A stretch of DNA of 64,000 nt, taken from NCBI RefSeq assembly GCF_012489685.1, contig NC_080043.1, positions 8,806,501-8,870,500 on the forward strand, given 5' to 3'. The notes beneath the pieces were generated by a model. That model made no database searches, had not been told where the DNA came from, and was given only the letters and a program-made list of their open reading frames with translations. Positions 55,759 to 64,000 of the stretch are shown piece by piece. Position 1 is the first letter of the stretch, and the number at the start of each line of letters is the position of its first letter. Both the position numbers and the translations under genes were made by a program. The DNA is from Lotus japonicus (lineage: Eukaryota; Streptophyta; Magnoliopsida; Fabales; Fabaceae).

Positions 55759-56537
55759 ACTGCTTTATTCATTTTCTTCACCGAAATTGTAGAGTAGTTT
55801 CAATCGGTCGACATGCGCGCTTGTATGTGTTTTTGCTGAAGGAAACAAACAAAAAGAACATACACGAAAAAAAGAACTTTATTAATAGAGAAGAGTTGTA
55901 GAGGTTGATATGAAATGTGATAAGTGAGAGAAAAATTATTAAATGAGGATATAGGTGAAAAAAATTAATAAAAAATGCATTGGATTCTAAAACAATAAAC
56001 ATTTTAATATATTAAAATAAGGTTTAAAACAACAATTTTTCTGGAACGGAAAGAGTGCATACAAGAACTTTATTTTGAGGCAGACATGGTTGGAATTTGG
56101 ATCGTCTTTCGTCGCTGCGCGGTGCAGCAGTGTAAAACTATAAGTTGAATTTACCTATTTTATCTTGTTCATTAACTCTCACCAAATGGATCCAAATCAC
56201 ATTAATTATTTTATTCTAATATTATTTTTAAGAAAATATATATCACTTTCTAATCTAGCAAAATCACGATTATTAAATTTATTCTGCATGCCCATTAGTA
56301 TTCGTCTGTGCCACCTTGGACGTTCAACTCACCTGATTCGACCGTGTTTTTGATAACATGAAGGCTAGAGGGTTATCATTCCTCCCTCCTTTTGAGTATA
56401 GGAATTGGATTCCGGACCACACTTGTTGACCATGCATGCATGTGTTTGATTCTCTTGACCAGAACTTGTCGAAACAGAGTATTCCAGATGCCCTCAGACA
56501 GATGCCGTGCATCGACCCGACATGCTTACCTTTATTG
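55759..56537. other. Gene-free stretch
   Basis: No recognised coding or transposon signature. Confidence 0.45.
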
Positions 56538-56545
56538 TGTTTACC

Positions 56546-58049
56546 ATGGTTATGAAAATCGGACCGGACCAGCCGGTTAGACCGGTTAGATCGGGAACGG
56601 AAGGGTTGCCGATCCAATACATGTGAATAACCGGCACTTAAGAAAACCGGATAAAAACCGGTCAGACCGTGTAATAACCGTTAAACCGGCCAAAAACGGT
56701 GGTTTTCCGGTTTGAGCCGGTTCAGTGAAAATGGCATCAGAGACAGAGAGCATCGTTTTATGTCAACTTTTTTTTGTAGATATCTTCTATGTCAACTAGT
56801 ATAAACCCACTGTGTGCATTATCTGATTTATCTCATGGAATTAGAACTATAAGGAATGGAACTGGAATTGCGTTGTGGATACCATGATGGCATGATGTAG
56901 AGAGAGAGAGAGAGAGAGAGGGGGAGGAGGAGGAAGTGTGGCAGGACCGCAAGTAGGGATGGCAGCGGGTAGGATCGGGCACGGGTTTTACAATTACCAA
57001 ACCCAAACCCAAATCCCAGAACCCAAACCCTAACCCAAACACAAACCCTTATGAGCGATAAAATGAAATCCATGCCCAAATTCATTGGGTTTCGGATTTA
57101 CCCGAAACTCAAACCCAAACCCATTAGTTACGTAGCAACTCAATCCAGAACTTACTTTCATATAAAAAAAAATGAAATTCATATAAAGAAAAAAAAAATT
57201 ACTATTCATCATCCTCATCCATCACTAAAGTGAGACAACAATAGTTTAAAGTTTACTTTCTCAAACATACAAAAGTACAATTAATCATCAAACACTAAGA
57301 ACAAAGTTTATAAATATATATATGTATGAGGGTTTTTTTGTAATTTTATGTTTCGGGTATCTTTGGGTTCGGGTTTGGGCGGGTATGGGCACGGATTTAA
57401 CTAATACCAAATCCAAACCCATAAATGGCTACAGTAACGGGTAAAACCAAAACCCAAACTCAAATCTAGTCAACTCGGATTTTGCCCGTCAAATCGGATC
57501 GGGTTCGGGCGGGTACCCATGGGTTTGGGCAAATTTGCCATCCCTAACCGCAAGAGCATATGTCAAAGTGGAGGCTGTGTGAAGATAAGTGAAAGAAAGA
57601 AGATCGAAGTATGATAACTTTAGGGTTTGGGAGGTGGGCTCAATACTTTATAGGTGGGCCTTTTTTATAAAATGCTTTACATTGTTTTTTTTAAGAAGAC
57701 TAGTGTTTTGTAAAAAAAAAACTAGCGTAACATATCTTTTTTACTTGAATGTTGTTTTCAACAAAAAAAAATGATATCTTGTTAGATCATGTGCTGTTAG
57801 AACTTAGAAGTATCTTATCTATTGTTATTTTGAATCTATGGTTGTGTAATTTTTATTTGTAGTATTAAATTATGGATATTGCCTTTTTTATTCGTGTTAC
57901 CTTATATATTACATTATTTATTTTAATGTAATATTATTTAACTTATAACGGTTATACCGGTTGGACCACAGTTCAACTACGGTTGAACCATGAACCGTGA
58001 ACCAGTACCCTCACCGGTTCGATCACCGGTCCGGTTTTGATAACCTTGG
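56546..58049. mobile_element. hAT-type element of ~0.9 kb interrupted by a second hAT
   Basis: Left atggttatgaaaatcggacc and right end reverse-complemented ccaaggttatcaaaaccggacc are flanked by tgtttacc on both sides (56538-56545, 58050-58057), an 8-bp target duplication. Sub-terminal regions are built of repeated ccggtt/aaccgg motifs. It is 1,504 bp as it stands; removing the nested element (593 bp plus one 8-bp duplication) leaves about 903 bp. No transposase. Confidence 0.85.
56954..57546 (+). mobile_element. 593-bp hAT element nested in the larger hAT
   Basis: Perfect 11-bp terminal inverted repeats tagggatggca / tgccatcccta and an 8-bp target duplication accgcaag (56946-56953, 57547-57554). 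Interior matches the reverse complement of 40730-41317. The preceding agagag microsatellite (about 56899-56921) belongs to the host element. Confidence 0.95.
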
Positions 58050-58057
58050 TGTTTACC

Positions 58058-59311
58058 CTTCTTGGCTGGAAGGAATGCGGTCCAAACCCGATGCCACATT
58101 AGGTTAGGTAGCTAGAAAGCCTAGAATGCATTTTTTTGGAAGATACATAACTAGAATGCTAATTGTGCTAATTCAAGCACACATGTTTTAAAATTAAAAA
58201 ACACACGTTTTAATTGAATCACTACAATGCTCGCCAAACTCGCGATGCTAAGGAAACGACATTTTTGGACTCGATTTACAATATCTAACACTTTTACACG
58301 TAATCTCTAATAAATAAAAAATATAATTCATCATAGCTTTCAATAAAGGATTCAATATATGTAAGATCCAGGTGTGCACCACATATGAATTTTAATATAT
58401 ACTCTTGATATTATAATAAAGTAAGGGTAAGGCCCATCTATATATATATATGAAAATAAGGTTTTCCTCTAGAAACGTATGACACATGACACTTCCAAAG
58501 TTATCCATTTTCTCTCCAAGAAAAAAAAAAACAATCTACTTTTTTTGACACAACATTCAATCATAACTCACCTTAATTATTATGGTCTAATTTAATTACA
58601 TTTTAATTTTCAATTTTCTCTTATAACCATAATTTTGAAAACATTGCAAAAATAATGCCTAACACTCATTGAATTAAATAATACGAAAATAAAGATTTGA
58701 AAATAATAATTGCATAATTTTTTAAAATGTTAAATAAATAATGAAAAATTATACATTTAACAATTATATGAAATTAAGAATTTGAACATTTTAATTGAAT
58801 AATGTCTTAAAAAAACTGATATTAACGAAAAAATAGCATGAAATCCAGATTTGTTTTTACAAATATTACCAAAAAACAAAAATATTAAAATAATAATTCA
58901 TTAATTTAAAAAATAAACATATATTAATGAAAAAAATATTGACATTCATATGTCGTTTCTTTTAATATATTAAAATACAACTATATTAAAAAAAAGTCTT
59001 TCAAATTTCAAATTTTTTTTCTATTTTAAACAACCATTAAAACAATCATTATTAGGTTTCTCCATACTCATTATTAAGTTTCTCCAATCACTACATAAAT
59101 TTCAATTTTTTTTCCTATTTTAAACAACCATTAATGCACGTTCAAAAAAAAAAACGTTAATGCTAAAATTGATTGAATAGCTTTTAAAAATAATAATTGA
59201 ATATTGTAACAAAATATTAAATAAATAATGAAAAGATATAAATTATACATTTAAAAATTATATGAAATTAAGGATTTGAACATTATACTTGAATAATGTT
59301 AAAAAAAAAAC
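58058..59311. other. AT-rich stretch with short insertions and duplications
   Basis: 58121-58159: ctagaatgc on both sides of 21 nt containing a T run, a tail-type insertion (minus). 58640-58810 and 59180-59300 are diverged direct copies (shared ttatacatttaa, aattatatgaaattaag, tttgaacatt). 59010-59055 and 59085-59135 share ctattttaaacaaccattaa. A possible further tail insertion (gttc plus A run) lies at 59137-59156. No gene. Confidence 0.6.
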
Positions 59312-60000
59312 CCGATATTAAAGAAATTGACATGATCCTCCAAGATGCTAAGGTTTAAATTTATAAACAAATTCATGCCCTTGCGTTTTTTAAGATATGA
59401 GCATGTTGATCTGTTTTCAAAAAAAAAAATCTTTCATTCATTTTTTTAACGAAAATCCAACAATTTCCAGGGTGACAAGATTCAGGCTACAGTGTGGAGT
59501 AGGCACGTTGTAAAATTTGAGTCAGCCTTAAAAGAGTGGTTGTGCTATGAAATTGTCATTCTCAGCGTCGCTATCAATAATTACAAATACACACCTTGCA
59601 CTCATCCATGCAGGTTGTATTTCAAGTTGCAAACTAAAGTGAAACCTATAGAAGCTCAAAAAATTCCCTATTATGGGTTTAGCTTCGCACCATATGGTTC
59701 AATATTTGAAAATCTTAAAGAAGACGAGGAATTGATCGGTATGTGTAAAAAGTATTTGTATTTTTTAAATAAATATAGAGATCATCACTTTTGATATTTT
59801 GATGCAGACGCCATAGGTGTTGTCGTAGCCAAATGACAACTACCGGACTTCAAGAAAGAAGATACTACAGTAAAAAATGGGAAGATTTTGCTCAACAATT
59901 TTTACAATATGTTGTTGAAGGACACGATGGTCCAGTGGTTTTTATTCTGCAGTTGGCTAAAATGAAAATGTACAAAGGTACTGACATATATTACCAAAAA
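59312..60000 (+). pseudogene. Replication protein A / DUF223-like OB-fold gene fragment
   Basis: Exon-like pieces with plausible splice sites: KEIDMILQDAK (to 59351), GDKIQATVWSRHVVKFESAL ... YKYTPCTHPCRLYFKLQTKV ... IPYYGFSFAPY (59471-59738), and DAIGVVVAK from 59808 followed at once by TGA. A shifted frame then gives KKWEDFAQQFLQYVVEGHDG and VVFILQLAKMKMYKG (about 59875-59980). This matches the first OB fold and part of the second of plant RPA70-like/DUF223 proteins, which bind single-stranded DNA. Such genes are often carried by Helitrons, but I found no Helitron terminus. The stop and frame change make it a pseudogene. Confidence 0.72.
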
Positions 60001-60930
60001 ATTCGTATTTTATTTATTAGTAAATACTTGGGTGTGTAGGATTATATCTTCTGAGGCGAGTCTTCAGTCATTGACAATTATATGTTGCTATATCTAGAGT
60101 AAAAATCAAAGAAGGGCTACTGATCCTAATAGAAATCATGATGATCTACCTTCTGACAAAACAATTAATGTTGTGTACGAGAAAGTATTTTCAAATATAA
60201 CTCTATAAGGTATGGTTTATAGAGTAATATAGATTCATTTTCATTCGGTATTATAAACAATTTATGTGTTAATCTGTTAATTCTAACATGTAAAATATTT
60301 TTGGGTGTTTAAGTGGGTTGTATATTATATTTTTTTCATGCATCATCTGAGTTTAATAGGTTCAGGAAAGGAAGAACAACCGTAAGTATATAACGTACAT
60401 GATTCTTTGTATTATAGTCATATAGTTTTTTTTTTATAGGCAAATGTTAGTGGTTAGTTGTTAGTAAGTTAGAAAATTCCTTGAAATTTCCCTTCCAGGA
60501 TTTGAACCCTGGACCTTCCCCTCCCCAACCCTTATGTCCCCTAACTCTTACCCACGGCCGTGTATAGAAATTTTGGGGCCTAAGGCGAAAAATGATGAAG
60601 TGAGGTTTTTTATGAGAATTTTAAAGAGACTTAATAAATTATTATATAAAATATCAATTGTTATATTAACCTTCTATTTTTTTTAGTTTCAAAATCATTT
60701 ATCAAGAATTTTATAATCAAACAATTTTAATTTATGTGGTTGTATCACGTTTTCACCGTTGTCAATATTATATAGGTACTTGTTTCATCACATTTTCATA
60801 ATTATCATTATTATCTATGGATAATAATACTATCATGTTTTCACACGTTTTTTATATTTTAGTTGGCTAAAGTTTGTTAATAAGTAGTAACTATTTTTTT
60901 TAGGCTTAAGTAAATTTGTTTGGGGCCTGG
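60001..60930. other. AT-rich gene-free stretch before the gypsy LTR
   Basis: 60060-60210 may hold a worn further exon of the OB-fold gene. 60556-60920 starts attttggggcctaaggcg and has a similar ttggggcctgg at its end, so it may be a repeat, but ends are unclear. Confidence 0.4.
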
Positions 60931-61294
60931 ACTGGCCGGGATATAAGTATCCCTTATTCCCGCCCAAATCAAGCATTTAGATGAACGAAAGCAGCCATGG
61001 CGGGATTATGGAACAACGTCGAAGCCCGCCCGTCTTCTGGATGGGTCCACGCGCCAGCTGGAAGATTCCTTTAGTTTTGTCTTATATGTATAGAGGCTTG
61101 GGCCCCGGTTGTCAGGCCCAAGTACAGTGACAGTCCATGTTATGATCATTCCCTCTATAAAAGGAGAGGTCAACCCCTTGTAAAAAGTACCTTTCAAACA
61201 TTTAATGAGAATATTCCTTTTGTGATATTTTTAGTACTCTGCTAGGGTTTACTTTCTGTCAGTTTCCGACGTCAGAACTCCCTAGTACGGAACA
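60930..61294 (+). mobile_element. 5' LTR of a Tat-type Ty3/gypsy element
   Basis: Ends cctagtacggaaca at 61294, immediately before the primer site. TATA box tataaaa at 61156-61162 in ccctctataaaaggagagg. The start near tggactggccggg (about 60930) is uncertain, because the matching 3' LTR lies outside the window. Confidence 0.7.
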
Positions 61295-61295
61295 T

Positions 61296-61311
61296 TGGCG
61301 CCGTCTGTGGG
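61296..61311 (+). other. Primer binding site of the Tat-type element
   Basis: tggcgccgtctgtggg one base after the LTR is the form usual in Tat-lineage gypsy elements, where the 3' end of a host tRNA primes minus-strand DNA synthesis. Confidence 0.85.
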
Positions 61312-61358
61312 TCTTACTTCGATCTACTACTTGACATAGAGGGTGCGTTTTAAGATCC

Positions 61359-64000
61359 ATGGAAACTCGTTCGTGTGGTGTGGGCCGCCGCGATCATCGC
61401 CGGAGGGGTGGTCGTCACGGCGGCCGCGGCGGTGGACGGTACAACAACCGCGAAGTACCTCAAGAGCCGGAGCAGATGGCTTCTTCGGCGGGGGTTCACT
61501 CGGTGGCGCAGTCACCGGTCTCGTTGGTGAATGCAGCTCCAGGAAGACCTTCAGATCTGATAGCTAGATCAGATCCAGGAGTCAGGCGACGATCAGCGCC
61601 GCCTGAGTATGTAAATCTAGATGACCTCAAAACCAGCGTTCCGAGAAAAGCGCCAGAGGTGGTGACGGGAATCACTCCGGCGGCCTTGCAACAAATGTTG
61701 GACACTTTGCAAAAAGTACAAAGCCAGAACGAGCAGTTGCAAGCCCAGGTGCAGTACTTAACTCAGCGACAAGACTATAAGCAAGAACAACGGCTCGAGG
61801 CCGAAGACGTTGTTGAATTCCAGCCTTTTGTTCCCGCCATCACACGGGTGGGCATACCAAAACATCTGCAAACGATGGCGTTGGACGCCTTTTCAGGCGA
61901 CTCAGACCCCATGGAACACTTGCGTTATTTTAACACGAAAATGGTTATTGGAGGAGCAACAGATGAGGTGAAGTGTAGGTTGTTACCATCAACATTCAAG
62001 GGGATGGCGATGCAATGGTTCATCCGTCAACCGCCCTTCTCCATTGACAATTTTACTGATTTGTCCACAAAGTTCTTAACTCAATTCTCCGCCAATAAAA
62101 CTACCAAGGCAACCATGTTTGATCTTATCAGCATACATCAACAACCAGGGGAAAAGCTCAAGAACTACATGGCGCGATTTAGTAAAATGGCGGTTCAACT
62201 GGAGGAGGGCAATCCGGATGTTTGCCTTGCATCTTTCAAAAATGGTCTTCGGGCGGGTGACTTGAATCGGGACTTGACGAGGCGACCAGCAAAAGACATG
62301 ATGGACCTTCGTGCTCGTGTTCAGGAATTCATATTAATTGAGCAGGATGATCAGAAAAAACAAGAAAGAGAGGAAGGACGCAAGCAAGCCCATTCCGGCG
62401 GGGTTTCGCAGGATAAACCTAAGGCAGGGAAGGAAACCAGGGTAGCACAAACCCCCCGTGTACCAAGACCGGGACCATATCAAAACTCCAAACCAGGATT
62501 TCAAAATACATGGCACCGTAATTCTCAAGGTCCCGCTGCAGCCACAACTGGTCAGCATGGTACTGCGCCAGCTCCAGTTCCACTTACAAAGTTAAATGCG
62601 CTCTTAAGCACCATTTTAAGGGTCGTTGGGCAAACGAATGTTGTGCAGTACCCGCCACCCCCGCGGCGACCGCCAGCTAATGTAGATACCAATAGGTGGT
62701 GCGAGTACCACAAAGCGTTGGGGCATACGACGGATAATTGTTGGAATTTGAGGCGGGAAATTGATCGATTGATTAAGGCTGGTCATCTGGCAAACTTCGT
62801 TAAAGACACAGCAACGCCAGAAGTCGCTAGGATCACCCAAGGAGACAAAGGCAAAGGCAAGGAGATAGTGGAAGAGTTGGGCGATCCTGTTGGGGAATGT
62901 TCATCTATTGCAGGAGGATTTGGCGGGGGTGCAATTTCAAGTAAGGCTAGAAAGCGCTATGTGGCGGCAGTACACTCAGTACATGAGGCAAGCGAAAACG
63001 AGTGTTGGGTGAATCACTCCCTTATCATATTCACTCCTCAGGATTTTGCGCACGTGATTCCCCATGACAACGACCCAATTGTGGTAACAATCAGGGTTAA
63101 CAATTATGTCACGAAGAAAGTATTTTTAGACCAGGGGTCTTCGGCGGATATCATTTATGGTGATGCCTTTGATCGCCTGGGGCTAAAAGAGTCAGACTTG
63201 AGGCCGTATAAAGGAACCTTGGTAGGGTTTACAGGGGACCGTGTCACTGTTCGAGGATATGTGGAAATACCAACTGCTTTTGGCGAAGGAGAGTTTGTAA
63301 AGAAATTTCAAGTGAAGTACTTAGTCCTGGCGTGCAGAGCCAACTACAATGTACTCTTGGGACGAGACACCCTCAACAAGCTATGTGCGGTCGTTTCAAC
63401 AGCTCATTTGACTGTTAAATATCCAGCCTGCAATGGAAAGGTTGGGGTATTACATGTGGACCAAAATGCAGCAAGAGAATGTTATTTAAGAAGTGTGGCG
63501 CTTTATGGGCGTAAGGCCGCCAAAGAAAGTCACAGAATCACAGAAATCTTTCCGCAAGAGGGATTCAGTTTGGATCCAAGAGACGATGCTGATGATTTCC
63601 GCCCACAACCTCTGGAAGAAACCAAGCAAGTGCAAATTAAGGATAAAGTTTTAAAGATTGGCAGCAGTTTGACAAAGGAACAAGAGGAAAGGTTGATCAC
63701 GCTGCTGGGTGATAATTTGGATCTCTTTGCATGGACCATCAATGATGTACCAGGGATTGACCCCAATGTGATCACTCACAAATTGGCTATTCGACCAGGG
63801 GCGACCCCAGTCATCCAGCCAAGGCGGAGAATGAGTGATGAAAAGAATAAGGCAGTACAATTAAAGACAGAGAAACTAATCAAGGCTCGCTTCATCCGTG
63901 AGGTGCAGTACCCGACATGGCTCGCCAATGTTGTGATGGTCAAAAAATCCAATGGGAAGTGGCGAATGTGCACGGACTACACAAGCTTGAACAAAGTGTG
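61359..64000 (+). CDS. Tat-type Ty3/gypsy gag-pol polyprotein, partial (to start of RT)
   Basis: An open frame from the ATG at 61359 runs off the window, 880 codons. Domains: an Arg/Gly-rich start (RRDHRRRGGRHGGRGGG); a coiled-coil-like Gln/Leu stretch (about 110-145); the gag core with DAFSGDSDPMEHLRYFNTKM, FKGMAMQWFI and FLTQFSANK (about 175-255); a zinc knuckle variant WCEYHKALGHTTDNCWNLRR (from 447); a protease with VFLDQGSSADIIYGDAF (Asp 591) and YNVLLGRDTLN; a linker; and RT start FIREVQYPTWLANVVMVKKS and WRMCTDYTSLNK (Trp 868). Gag and pol share one frame. Several checked codons agree in phase, so this stretch shows no break and the element may be young. It is the only nearly intact retrotransposon here. 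Confidence 0.93.
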   Translation, partial: METRSCGVGRRDHRRRGGRHGGRGGGRYNNREVPQEPEQMASSAGVHSVAQSPVSLVNAAPGRPSDLIARSDPGVRRRSAPPEYVNLDDLKTSVPRKAPEVVTGITPAALQQMLDTLQKVQSQNEQLQAQVQYLTQRQDYKQEQRLEAEDVVEFQPFVPAITRVGIPKHLQTMALDAFSGDSDPMEHLRYFNTKMVIGGATDEVKCRLLPSTFKGMAMQWFIRQPPFSIDNFTDLSTKFLTQFSANKTTKATMFDLISIHQQPGEKLKNYMARFSKMAVQLEEGNPDVCLASFKNGLRAGDLNRDLTRRPAKDMMDLRARVQEFILIEQDDQKKQEREEGRKQAHSGGVSQDKPKAGKETRVAQTPRVPRPGPYQNSKPGFQNTWHRNSQGPAAATTGQHGTAPAPVPLTKLNALLSTILRVVGQTNVVQYPPPPRRPPANVDTNRWCEYHKALGHTTDNCWNLRREIDRLIKAGHLANFVKDTATPEVARITQGDKGKGKEIVEELGDPVGECSSIAGGFGGGAISSKARKRYVAAVHSVHEASENECWVNHSLIIFTPQDFAHVIPHDNDPIVVTIRVNNYVTKKVFLDQGSSADIIYGDAFDRLGLKESDLRPYKGTLVGFTGDRVTVRGYVEIPTAFGEGEFVKKFQVKYLVLACRANYNVLLGRDTLNKLCAVVSTAHLTVKYPACNGKVGVLHVDQNAARECYLRSVALYGRKAAKESHRITEIFPQEGFSLDPRDDADDFRPQPLEETKQVQIKDKVLKIGSSLTKEQEERLITLLGDNLDLFAWTINDVPGIDPNVITHKLAIRPGATPVIQPRRRMSDEKNKAVQLKTEKLIKARFIREVQYPTWLANVVMVKKSNGKWRMCTDYTSLNKV

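Noticed and set aside
59312..60210. Calling a complete Helitron
   Set aside because: I could not find a 5' TC end with matching 3' hairpin and CTRR, nor a helicase.

Overview
The window looks like nuclear DNA of a dicot plant, most likely a legume. It is AT-rich, with genes split by short GT-AG introns, a SPOROCYTELESS/NOZZLE-type gene, and dense plant transposon families (Ty1/copia, Tat-type Ty3/gypsy, Mutator-like, hAT, PIF/Harbinger, LINE, TRIM). A run of exactly 100 N at 2250-2349 shows it comes from a scaffolded draft assembly. The legume placement is an inference from the general look of the repeats and proteins.

Only three host genes are convincing. (1) 8233-15486 (+) is a nine-exon gene for a Trm5/Met-10+-type tRNA (guanine37-N1)-methyltransferase of 611 residues with an organelle-type N-terminus. 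(2) 31217-32602 (+) is a three-exon SPOROCYTELESS/NOZZLE gene of 334 residues, a transcriptional repressor needed for sporocyte formation, with the C-terminal EAR motif LDLSLKL. (3) 44271-44612 (-) is an intronless one-EF-hand protein of the KIC/PBP1 family, 113 residues, with an atypical C-terminus. They are unrelated single plant genes and form no pathway together.

The rest is mostly mobile DNA, often nested. From left to right: a copia polyprotein (-) cut by the window edge and the N gap; a 1.47-kb Mutator-like element (MULE); a gypsy LTR fragment; a 5'-truncated LINE; a solo LTR inside intron 5 of the methyltransferase gene; a copia LTR broken by a 1.03-kb MULE; a Tourist-like MITE; RNase H fragments of a LINE; a Pack-MULE carrying a piece of a cationic amino acid transporter gene; a GRF zinc-finger remnant; a MuDR transposase pseudogene interrupted by a 403-bp TRIM with identical LTRs; two sibling hAT elements in opposite orientation, one nested inside a larger hAT; a second Pack-MULE sharing its 3' target site with a MITE; a decayed Tat gypsy element (-) split by a solo LTR that itself holds a MULE MITE; an RPA/DUF223-like gene fragment; and at the right edge a Tat-type gypsy element with an open gag-pol frame running off the window.

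The most unusual signal is a set of very short insertions (about 11-67 nt), many with a poly(A) or poly(T) run, flanked by 9-18 bp direct repeats. One lies across the stop codon of the SPL/NZZ gene. They look like target-primed insertions of little more than a LINE tail. Boundaries were read by eye; copy numbers, identities and family names need searches that could not be run here.
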